A DNA stretch of 23,338 nucleotides from Choristocarpus tenellus KU-1152 (Eukaryota; Phaeophyceae), in the NCBI GenBank assembly GCA_964200185.2, contig CAXNAD020000251.1, forward strand, positions 1 to 23,338, read 5' to 3'. The notes under the pieces were generated by a model. It did not search any database. It was not told where the DNA came from and worked only from the letters and a program-made list of their open reading frames with translations. The translations under genes and the position numbers were made by a program. This document shows, piece after piece, positions 7,965 through 18,502 of this stretch; the first letter of the stretch is position 1, and each line of letters begins with the position of its first letter.

Positions 7965-10900
7965 TGGTTGTTTGCGCTTTGAGTTTGCTGAAGAGAACTT
8001 CTCACACAAGTGGTGACTCCTAACACTCCCCACGACTGATCGGACCCTACCTCACAACAGTGATACCCACGCCAACAGTGTAAAGGGAAATCACCAAGTA
8101 AAATGGTACCCTAGTTGGAAAGGAAGCGAAGACAAGAAGAGTGAAGGAAAGACCACCTGCCCAGACAAGACAATATTTCAAACCAGTCACTAGGGAGAAG
8201 TATCGCTATTATTGCTGTCGACTCTCTCCCTCACACACCTAACCCATACCAATCCTCTCACGTTGTCCTTGTCAACTCCATGTTACGAGGCATGGTGGTC
8301 ACTCTGAGAAGGGGATTTTTTTTCTACTTTAGATTGCTACTGTCTCCTGTGTATCAAGTAATGCAGTGAATTAATCAATCTTTAGGTACTTCATACGGAA
8401 TAGAATTTGTGAACTGGTGCAAACTTACTTGGTTCAAAATCCTGACAAAAAAATTTGAACATATTTTTTTGTGGCTTCAATTTATTTTTCCTCCATTTTG
8501 CCTCGTACACTCATCAAGCGACATTGGATCCATCACAGATGTTCACATTCCCTCTCCGAACAATTACTGCATGTTTTAAGACTACTACCAGTATGTTAAA
8601 AATGTATTTCTAGTACAAAACCAAAGGCAATTCAGAGTGCAAGCCACAATCATACCATACCGCATCAAACTATCCCATGTAATGATGTAGAAGATCTGCA
8701 GGTTTCATGTATTTTCCCATACATGTATATAAAACGTGTGGATCATTTATGTTGAAATAATGGAACTTCATTAACCCTTCGACACCAGACTTTCTCTCAC
8801 AGATATATTGTTTTGATGGTGCTATTCCAAATGGCAAGATAAAAGAATTGTACACCTGTACAATACTGTCTGTGCCTGGACCACAGAACACCAAATATTA
8901 ACGAGAAAACTTCGAGGAAGATCCAGTAAGATTTGAGGGAAAGGGATGACTAGTAAGTAGTGGGAGTGCTGCACCCAACACTAAATACGCAAGCCACAAA
9001 GAGACACAATACAATTGGTCATAGTGAAACGGATCGTAGTGTAAGAAGTGTAACAGGATGTGCCTCTGACCATGGGTCAGAATTATCCCCAATTAATGCA
9101 ATCCAAACAATAAAAATCTACCAAACAAGTTAACTGTGGACATTTGGCAACTACCTACACAACACCATGTTCTCATGTCAGCACTTTAAGTAAACAACCA
9201 AGTGGGAGAAACTAGGGGGCAGGTATGAACACGATAGATTTCTGTGGTATGTGTGTCCTCTAATTCTTGATCCTCGTTCTAGTATCTCTTCTTAGTATGA
9301 CTGGTTGAGTCAGCAGTGCACTCCTTGGAATATCTGTTTTTGATCACCTCACCTGCTGTCGATAATCCATTCGATCCAATTCAACAAAAATACATGGTGC
9401 TGAGACAAGGAATGTAGGTTTCCAGTTACCACAAGCGAAGTCGAAGCGTATCAAGTAACCTTAAAGCACTACTGTTTTACTGGCATTGTTAGTGGAAGGG
9501 CATCAACCAGTAAGAGTACCACAAGCATCGAGCCAGAGTTGAATTTGTGGTGATGGACAAGTAGTAGGGATCACAAGAAGATTGATTCACCCTGAAGGCT
9601 GAGACCAAACAAGAGCTGAAGTGAAATTGGAGATAAGAGGACAATTTACAGTGCAAACATCTTGGAGACCTGATTCACAATATTTTAGCACATTTCCCCC
9701 TTGCCTTTTCTGTGGAAGATGCGGTTACACCTATGTTGAAAATGCCCACAAAATACACAATTTTCCCATGTGCTGTTTTGGGTGTTTCCCCCGAAGTCCA
9801 AATGTATGCCACTTGATACATTGCGTTCAACCAACCATTTCCTTAGTATCACATGCAAGTCAGGTTGACTGGTAATAGCAGTAGTAAAGTGTTACCTTGA
9901 CATGATACACGATGTGGTGCGAAACATTAACTGATGAAACAATATTGGTCTTACACTATCATCCCCCCTGAACCAGTGACAAAACTTGGAAAATGCTCTG
10001 ATTCGCATCCAAATATTGAGGAGAGTCAAATACGCAAACTGCACAGTGCGATGCGCATCTCCTCCACAACCTCAAATATTAACAAAAAGAGTCTCAGATT
10101 GTGTTGCAACAAAGGTTGATATTGAATGTCTTCACCCAATTAGCAACACTAAATATTCGTTTTACAGTTGTCACCTTACTCTCTGTTGTGGAGATCATGG
10201 TGTTTCTGAATGACATATCATGAGACACAACACATACCTAGATGTTTTGCACTGGATTGTTACCACAAGTAACAGATATTGTGTGTATAATCTATGTTTC
10301 AACTTTTATGGGCAAAACACATCATTTCAGTAAGATATTTTGGTGGTACAGTGCATTAATGGTGTTTGTAAGAGCCAAAGTAAACAAGAGGTACCCAGGT
10401 TTTGGAAGTTTTGCATTTTAAGCCAGTTTTTCACTCTTACGCAATTCACCCATATTTCTTTGGATGGAGTGCCAAGTTTGATTTGAGAGTGTTGACTTCT
10501 CCATTGTTTGGAATTTTCAACAGAATTCAGAAAATGTCAGCATCCTTAAAATACAACACAGGGTAACTCTCCTTTACTGACTCTAAATGATAAGGACATA
10601 ATGTAGTTCCAAACATTACTATTAGTAGACACAAATATATGGATGTTTTCGACTCAATTGTTCCAGTCAGAATTGTTAAAAGTGAGTAAAAGACCACTGC
10701 AACACTGAACTTTTTCTTCGGGTGGTTTGTCACATGTCAGTAGACAAATATGGGCCTTTAGTGTGGAAGACACAAGGTACTTACATCAGTGTCCAATCTT
10801 GGTATCAACTGGTCTTGGCATCAAAGGTCACGATGTACATGCAGTTCATGCCTATATCTGGTTGGTGTTCTCATAATGTAACAACTTCAACCGGAAATCT

Positions 10901-12543
10901 TCTTGACCCATTGCACACGTTATCCACATGAGAACAGCAATAATTTATGAAATTCAGCGTATATAATAGGCATTTGCTCACATCAAACCTGAATATGTAT
11001 CAAAAGTGTCTACAGGGACTTACATGACGCACAAAATCAAATCATTGCACATTTAGTGCAGCTCGTGAGTTTGAGAAAGCTTTCTTGTTTTAGGCTACAT
11101 CCTAAGATGGCTGAGAAAAAAAATACAGCAGCCCTAAAATGGTGCAACTGTTGAAATGAACTATTTTGGGGACATCCTCATCCCCTCTCACTCAACTACT
11201 ATGATAAGAATTTTGTACTGGAGCACCTGTTGTCCATTAGCTCGTTGTATCACCACTCGTTTGTTGCATACCTTCATGCTGGGCATATTCTCAACTCGAC
11301 GTTGGAGACTTCAACCTCCCTCCACTGCAATTGTCACTGTTGTTTCCAGCAGGAACCTGTCACGAATGACATCGACTTGACAACACAATAATCACTCCCT
11401 CCTTGACACACATTTCATTAACCTCATGTAGAAAAATTTCTGTAGAGGTGCTCTTATTGTCCCTTCCAATCCTCTGCAAGCATGTCCGTACTGACCTCAA
11501 TGTTTACTAATGTAATGCACTTGAAGTCTTCACAAAAAATTTAACACCATCAGAATTATAACAATTCACCTATTCATTTAAAAGTAGAGGGCAGGAAAAA
11601 GTCCAGCCTAAAGAAAAAATTGAGAGTAGGTAATTCTATCCACTCCGCTAAAGAAATTACATGACACTGCAAAGAACTCTAATTGTGTTTAATCCTTTGT
11701 CATGATCGATATGCAAGACATCCACCAAAACTGAGAAGAGCAAGGTGATCAGGGATGCCCCTGATGAAATCACTGAGAAAAAAAAAGAAATTTAACACTT
11801 GATGGATACTAAAGACCTATATTGCAAGGTGATGGGGGCAGGGTTAAAAATGGACTTCAAACGGAAATATTTCGGAAATAGATACTTGAGTCGATAGGAC
11901 AGCGAAATTTATGAACGCCATCACATGAGGAGAGGCAATCAGAGTAACAAGGTAAACTGTTGATAACAAGTGCACCAGGAAAGTAACAACGCAATGCAAC
12001 ACAGGACCAAGTGAAACTGTGAATGCAGGTACAAAACACGAGGGGTTTAAATAAGGTGATGCAAAGAGAGGAGGGAAAAAATATTGCTTGTATTTGATCC
12101 CTTGAGCTCACCCATTGAATCTGATCATTGTGTTTCACTCTTGGGATGGTAATCAATTTCAGCCCACAATTATTGCACTTTTTGCTACTAGGCACCTGAA
12201 ACAAATCGTTCCCTAATTTTAACCTAACTATCATACGCACATTAACTCTGGCTGGCCAGGTATGTGAATGTTGAGACAAAGACCTATCTCTGACATTACT
12301 ACTTTACTGTACAAGCAGTAAAGATGAGGGTCCACCTTGATACAGTAACTACAACAATCGCCTCTACTGTGACACTGTCATGATACAACAAAGATAAATA
12401 GACAAGTCTCACACACACATACACAAACGCACACACTCGGTGTGGCACATCACAGTCGCACCAATCCAAGAGAACACTCGATTTGACGCAAGAAAGTGTT
12501 CACTTTGCACAACTGACATCACCCCACAATCCCACCTTGTGAC
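7965..12543. other. Long gene-poor stretch
   Basis: About 4.6 kb of AT-leaning sequence with no protein family I can recognise and no set of splice-compatible open segments. The longest frame (complement 11857-12279, 140 aa) contains one CNNC pair but otherwise looks like translated noncoding DNA. There are short A or T tracts and a CA-rich patch near 12412-12435. No tRNA, rRNA or clear terminal repeats were seen by eye. Confidence 0.5.
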
Positions 12544-12855
12544 TCATAATGGCAGCATCTGCCGAGGTGAAGGGTGCAGTGAGTCGCCGTAAGGAGCCAG
12601 TAGTAGAAACATGCTGGGTGAAGAGGGCAAAAGGCGGCAACACAAGACATCAACATCACAAGCTAAGGTGGGATATGTTGTTGCTGGGCTCTCGTAGCTC
12701 ATGGGCTTCCAGCCCGAGGGTTTGGACGGCATGAACACGGGCCACTTGGCAAACACACAACACTCAGAACGGAAAGGGGGTAGAAACCGCCCTGTCCAGA
12801 CCACAAGACACAGGGCACTAAACATGTACATAGCCTGAAACACGTGTTGTAACCG

Positions 12856-13407
12856 TCAACGGTTATCCACCGCATCGCGTTTGTCGTCTTTCAGAGGCCA
12901 CCCCGTGGATAGAGGCGAGGGTAATAACTCTGGTTTTACCTCCTCATCTGACAACGTACCCTTCCCGTTGTTGTTGTCCTCATCTTTACAAGTATCCCCT
13001 CCAGCTAAGGGTGATAGTGTCCCGCCAATCTCTGAGGAAAAAGGAAACGAGAGTTCACGACCATACAACACGGCATCCATCAGCATCATCAGTTCTTCAT
13101 CGTACCCTCGTCGCCACACGTGTTTCTCACAACGTCTGACAGCACGCCTACCGGGCGAAAAACGAAAACACGACCTTGGAGGGGATATGGAAGGCGAAAA
13201 TGAACTAGTCACAGATTGGTCCATGGAGGGGGTGGAGAATTTTTCATCCAATAATCCTTCCTCAGCAGGTGGAGAAGGGGGAAATCCTCCAGTGTATATT
13301 TCTCGTGTACCAGATCGGCTCCGACTCCTGCGTCGGCGCTTCACCCTTTCCACGGGACATTGGAGTTGTAAGTCCAACTGGTGAGCTCGTGTCGAAGATT
13401 CAAACAT
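12856..13407 (-). CDS. Hypothetical basic/Ser-rich protein
   Basis: An ATG-started frame of 183 aa, not recognised. An N-terminal Arg/Ser cluster (VKRRRRSRSRSGTRE, about residues 22-36) could be a nuclear-localisation or SR-like tract. It is followed by Pro/Ser-rich segments, a more structured stretch (YDEELMMLMDAVLYGREL, about residues 101-118) and an Asp/Asn-rich linker. The stop is TGA at 12856-12858; the same frame then stays open to 12544, including a hydrophobic stretch. The complementary strand also holds a 167-codon frame (12881-13384). I prefer the minus strand for its amino-acid texture and for the GGCC-ATG start context, but coding is not proven. Confidence 0.4.
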   Translation of the reverse strand: MFESSTRAHQLDLQLQCPVERVKRRRRSRSRSGTREIYTGGFPPSPPAEEGLLDEKFSTPSMDQSVTSSFSPSISPPRSCFRFSPGRRAVRRCEKHVWRRGYDEELMMLMDAVLYGRELSFPFSSEIGGTLSPLAGGDTCKDEDNNNGKGTLSDEEVKPELLPSPLSTGWPLKDDKRDAVDNR

Positions 13408-13585
13408 GGCCAGTAAAATTCAAGCGCTAAATACGCCAACACACAGCGCTTATGACAAGATGTCTCCACAGACTTCTGAAGGCTTCCTTAAAACGAACTC
13501 AACCGATGTTGAAGATGCAACCACCTATCAAGTCAGAACAAGGTTTCTTCAGAAAAGTGGTCTGTTGGATGTTGTATTTTATGTG

Positions 13586-13695
13586 GAGACACTTCTTTAG
13601 AAAATCAATCAATAAATAAAATAATATGTCAAGATTGGAAGAGACACTTCCTTAGAAAATCAATCAATAAATAAAATAATATGTCAAGATTGGAA
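13586..13695. repeat. 55-bp tandem duplication carrying AATAAA signals
   Basis: Two copies (13586-13640 and 13641-13695) are identical apart from CTTTAG versus CCTTAG near the start. Each holds AATCAATCAATAAATAAAAT and so two overlapping AATAAA hexamers (13611-13616 and 13615-13620; 13666-13671 and 13670-13675). Being nearly perfect, the duplication is recent. It lies 210-320 bp upstream of the NBR1-like start codon. Confidence 0.95.
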
Positions 13696-13904
13696 GAGTA
13701 CTAGTCTAGTCCGTCGTTTAGTTGAAGAGAGACACTCACTTTTCCTCTAGTCAAAGAGAGCAAACTACCCCACGAATGCACACCCAATTAAAAGTGCTGA
13801 CCCCATCTATCCCATCGAGAGGGTAATTCCCTGCTTCAACGTTGGATATTGTGTTACCCTCTTCTTCTCCCTGCCATCTTTATTTCATTGGACACACGTT
13901 CGAG

Positions 13905-16900
13905 ATGTTTGAAATTCCCATCAAAGTCAACTTTCGAGGAGGTGAGCGATCAACCGAACGCTGTTGGTTTTGTGATTGGTCACATGGTAACTGCAATGTG
14001 TAGGTCCACTTTAAGCTCGGTGATTTTACGTCTGGGTCTTATGAATTACCATGATGACTACACGAGTTTAAAATACATTAACCAAATCCCGTATGTATCT
14101 GTTATCCGCAGAGTTCAGACGATTCTGGTGGCGAACAGATACCCTCCAGGTCTACAAGCTCTTGTACTGTCTCTGCGATTTTTTCCCAGAACTCAAGGAG
14201 TTGTCTGATAATGGCATGGCCAACAAGATCCGCATCAGCTATAACGACACGGTGAGGTTTTCGATGTGGTGTTGTCGGTTATTTGGAGGAAAATGAGGTG
14301 ATAATGGAGATTGAACCCTGTTATCATGCAAATATTATAGAATTCTTCGAAAAAACAGGTTGAACTTCCTCGAAGTATCCTTTTCTGTTTGCTCTCTTTG
14401 TGATCTAGTTCCCTTTCCTTAGGCTACTTGCCCACCCTCCCCTCGTTTCCAGGATGGTGACGAGGTCCATATCCTGCTAGACATCGGCCTACATGAAGCA
14501 GTGCGACTCAACATGAGTGAGGAAACTCTGCGCCTTAAGGTCACTCTGGCTGACGATAAGGCCTCACCAAATCCTCAACCAACTAGGCCCTCGCCATCGT
14601 CAACTTGTCGAAGCCAGCAACCCATGGGCTCCATTGGTGACCCGTCAACTACGTCATCTCCTGCACCTCCTGCAACCTCTCCTAGTATTCCTTCGGCACC
14701 TGGTAACCTAGGTTCAACTGCGCAGCCAACCACCCCTGCTTCGTCTGCACTCGAGGAAGTTCTCCCGTGTGTTCTGGACGCGCTCAGCAGGTACAACTAT
14801 GCGACAGAGCTGATGCCCCAACTCGTCCCAGCTATGATGGTAGCTGCAGCTGGCCTGAGAGGAACGGATAATACAATTCCTTCTGTGGTAGCCTCTGTCA
14901 TTGCTGCTGCTGCTTCAACCATGTCCAATGCTTCGGAGGTCGCCGATTCTCCAGCTGCCACTGAAAGGTCTAACACACCTGCTGACACAGCACAGGCTGG
15001 TCCAGAACCATGTGAGACAAGCGTAAGTGGAGGAGATGGTGCCTCCCCGGACCAGAGTACGGGGAGTCCGGGTGTATCTGGCTCCAGAGCTGGACAAAAT
15101 GTCCCTTCTTCATCTGTCCATGATGGTGTGCAGTGTGACGGGTGTCATGTATGCCCCATTATTGGAACACGGTACAAGTGTGCGGTGAGGTCCGACTTTG
15201 ATCTTTGTGAGGTGTGCGAGACCAACTCCACAGGGCCGTTCCCCATGCTGAAGATTCGTCACCCAGCACAGGCGCCAGCTTCCATAGTATGTGTACTGCG
15301 GCCAGATCAGCCAAGCACATTGGAAGAGGCCTCTGAGATGGACTGGCGGAAGTTGATGGGTCAGGTGAAACGAGGTGGGAAGAATGGTAAGGGTAGTGCA
15401 ACCTGTGCAGGCCGTTGGGGTGGTGGAGGCAGTTGCCGTCGAGGTCGCAAGCCTTCACGGATGTGCAGCAACAACACACTGGAGATGGGCCAGGTCCTAG
15501 CGGCCATGGCAGCAAGCTGTGCACCCAACACTAACAACAACCTTCAAAATGCAGACTTCATCCGATTCAGTGGACTCAGCGCAGAGGGACACCCAGTGCA
15601 CACAAACACCAACGAGAAGGCGGTAGACACAGAATCAGGATCCAGTGCGACAACACAACTCAGCTATGATGACACCCCTGCTCATGACTTTGAGGCTGTT
15701 ATGGGAATCCCAGTTGACCTGGCCTCTTCTACATCTTCATCTTCCTCCTCGAGTTCATCTTCCTCCTCGAGTTCATCTTCCTCCTCGAGTTCATCTTCAT
15801 CCAGTTCATCTTCAACCTGTTCGTCTTCATCCTCTGCTTCCCACTTAGCCACGCCCATAGGTACTGGTCAGGTTATCAACCTCTTCCCCACTTTCGTGGG
15901 AGATGTTGACAATGCAATGGAAGGGACTGTACCTAGAGAGCAAGAAGCACAGCAGGAAAAGACTGCTGTCGCAGGTGGTGACCATCCAACGGAAACCCCT
16001 GAGAAACCCCAGATCGCCCCCAGCAGCGATCCCAAGACGTCCGAGGAAACAGAAGATGCTCTTCTTGCTGCTTCCATACGCTCTCTGGCTTCATCCATGA
16101 GTGCCTCGATGATGGCAGGGGACCAGTCTGCCACACAAGACCAGTCTGCTGCACAAGACCAGTCTGCTGCACAAGACCAGTCTGCTGCACAAGACCAGTC
16201 TGCTGCACAAGACCAGTCTGCTGCACAAGACCAGTCTGCTGCACAAGACCAGTCTGCTGCACAAGACGAATCTACTACACAAGCACCAACCCCAGTTGAG
16301 GCTCCAGTTCAGCAATCTGCTCCTTCTAGTTTGCTTGTGGATGCAGGGTCCGACGTGAAATCAAGCACGACCACTACCGGAAAGCTCATGGCTCGGTTTG
16401 TAGGAGATGCGAGTGTTCCAGATGGGAGTTCACTTCCAAAAGATACTCACTTCACCAAGACGTGGGAGATGCGGAATGACGGCGATATGGCCTTTCCTGA
16501 GGAATGCCGTCTCATTCCAGTGGGAGGTGACCTCATGTCTGGCCCAAGTGAAGGCGTCAGGATCGGATCAGCTCTTCCTGGAGAGGATTTCCATGTGAGG
16601 GTGATCATTTTGTAATATCTTGGTTGTCTTAGCATTGGTCCTCCTCTGTTGTGTTCTTGGAGCTTTCTCATTGAGGAAAATTGTTGATCTAGCTTGAAAT
16701 ATGTATCTCCTAGTGCACATTACATATTTTGAGTCTCCAACTACTGATTTCACCGGAGGCTTTCCTTAGAATCATTAATACGTCCACAATCCAACAAAAC
16801 TCTATGGAGGTATAACCACTGTCTAGTCCACCTCCACACATTGGTGGCATCATTCACACTTTCACCCCCCAACTGAAATTCCTTTCTCACACTCTCCTTC

Positions 16901-18502
16901 TGCTAAATCCGTCACGTGGACTGTGATACACGGAGCAGGTGAATGTGCAGCTGACATCGCCCTCTACAAGTGGCAGGTACATTGGCTACTGGCGTCTTTG
17001 TTCACCCCAAGGGAAGAAGTTCGGTCACCGCATTTGGGCTGATATTCGTGTGGTGGAAGACCCAGTCAATCTGCTAGGTGTAGACAGGACGGTTTCACTT
17101 GTGGAGGTATTTGTGACCCCTCTAACTGTTGTCCTTTCTCAAGGTACAGAGGCAGGATGTTTTCGGAGTAGGAATGAATTTTTGTGGATAGGTGGGCTGT
17201 GCTTTGTCTCTGAGTCACCTTTGGTAGAGTAGGGTGGACAGTGCCCTGCTTTGGTTTTTTGCATCATGTTGAGTAGGTATAGTGTTGGTGTCGATATATA
17301 TGCCCATCAGGTTGTTACTCACCCTCTTCTTGTTGCTGTTCCTCACCATTGCATTTTGTGCTATTCACATCCTGTGGTTTTCAATGTACCCCCTATGTAG
17401 CACTTCAGGAAGTGTAGGGTATCAGAAGAAGAGTCCCTTTTCCCTCTCCTTACAGCAATAATGCATGTGGCACTCTTAAAATATTCATGGCCCTGCCTGC
17501 TCATATGATAGGAAACCCAACAACAGTGGTTTTACTTTGGGCAGAAGGGAAGATTTCACAAATGCACATGCATACAGATGCTTGTGTTTCATCTAGCATA
17601 GACAAATGCAAAGCCCACCCATCGCCATTTCTCAATTTTCCTTCTATGGACAGGATTCAGACTGGGATATAGTTTCGCCGGAGCATATCCCCCCATCCAA
17701 GATGATGAACCAAAGTGCTGAAGATCCCAAGGTTTCCTCGCCTGCTAAGGAGGCTGGTGATGTCACTACTGACCCTACCAATGCCCCCCGTTCATATGAC
17801 AACGTTATCAACACTGTTGTCAACACTCCTCCTCAAGGAGAAGAGGAGTCAAAGAGCAGTGATGCTGAGGTTGAGGCTGAGAAAGGGTCCTTTGATACCA
17901 ATCCCTTTGTGGGTGTCCCAGTCTTGGGCCCTGTTGAGGTAGCTAGTGGTGAGGCTGACACGGAAGTCCTGAAAGGTCCGGACTACAACACCCTACCTCC
18001 TCCCTCTTCCTCACCGTCCCCACCTGCACCAACAAGTGATGACCCAGTAACAGCCTCAACCCAGCCCCAACCCTCTTATGGCTTGTACTTAAAGTGGAGG
18101 AGCGAGCTGGGCTCACTCTTGGAGATGGGCTTCACAGACACAACCCGGAACATCAACCTCCTGGAGAAACATCTGTCCATGCCTGGTGGACCTGGTTTGG
18201 ACAAGTGAGATCTAACCCATCCTACATTTGTAGCCCCAATCACCTCTTCAAGCAAGCCCTGCTGTGCAATGACTTGTTTTTTTTTCTGCAGAGGTACATT
18301 ACCTTCACAGTACGGTCAAATCCTATCTATCCTTTGCAGTGGTTGCAGTGTTGGTCGCTGTTTGAGTCTCGATGCTTGCCTGACATCCTGACAACTGGAA
18401 TAACATATCCTGTTGCTTTCAAACTCTTCCTTTTGTTGACACTCTGTTTTATACAGGGTGCTGGACGAGCTGGTGTCATGGCATGAGCGCCGCTTTGATT
18501 GA
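13905..18502 (+). CDS. NBR1: NBR1/p62-type selective autophagy receptor (six exons)
   Basis: Cytosolic cargo receptor that should bind ubiquitinated cargo and link it to ATG8 on the phagophore. Exons 13905-13941, 14112-14251, 14453-16594, 16939-17106, 17654-18204 and 18457-18502 join in phase through GT-AG introns into about 1027 aa. A PB1 domain spans residues about 3-92, with a basic start (PIKVNFRGEFRRF) and an acidic OPCA-like loop (YNDTDGDEVHI), for self-assembly. A ZZ zinc finger lies at about 284-328 (CDGC, RYKCAV, DFDLCEVC). Ser-rich and DQSAAQ repeat linkers follow. The NBR1-specific FW domain is at about 704-814 (TWEMRNDG, GYWRL, FGHRIWADI). A LIR/AIM-type motif SDWDIV has W833 and V836. 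A C-terminal UBA is at about 978-1025 (LLEMGFTD, VSWHERRFD). The architecture matches NBR1, not p62, because of the FW domain. The start ATG is the only one placing PB1 at the N terminus. The exon 4 donor (GTATTT) is the weakest site. UBA and FW family identity are secure. Confidence 0.9.
15725..15838 (+). repeat. Polyserine tract with 18-nt repeats in NBR1-like exon 3
   Basis: An almost pure serine run begins at about residue 484 and covers nearly 40 residues, broken by a few Thr/Cys/Ala. Within it, three identical 18-nt units (TCTTCCTCCTCGAGTTCA) follow each other at 15740-15793, so the run grew partly by tandem duplication. It forms a disordered linker between ZZ and FW. Confidence 0.95.
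16121..16282 (+). repeat. Nine 18-nt in-frame repeats encoding DQSAAQ-type units
   Basis: Nine consecutive 18-nt units encode DQSATQ, seven DQSAAQ and DESTTQ (residues 616-669). The seven central units are identical in DNA (GACCAGTCTGCTGCACAA), whereas the outer two have drifted, the usual pattern of a recently expanding and contracting coding minisatellite. The insert lies in the disordered linker before the FW domain. Confidence 0.97.

Noticed and set aside
11857-12279. 140-codon minus-strand frame with a CNNC pair
   Set aside because: Composition looks like translated noncoding DNA, with no second zinc-ligand pair and no splice-linked partner.
12881-13384. 167-codon + strand frame opposite the minus-strand hypothetical protein
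   Set aside because: Fully antisense to the preferred frame, Ser/Pro/Gly-rich without any domain-like segment; likely its shadow.
13406-13600. + strand 64-codon frame as first exon of the NBR1-like gene
   Set aside because: The PB1 domain starts directly at ATG 13905, and this frame stops before an AATAAA block; no donor joins it in phase.
15933-16315. Minus-strand frames with repeated LVLCSR / TGLVQQ units
   Set aside because: They are the antisense reading of the DQSAAQ coding repeats.
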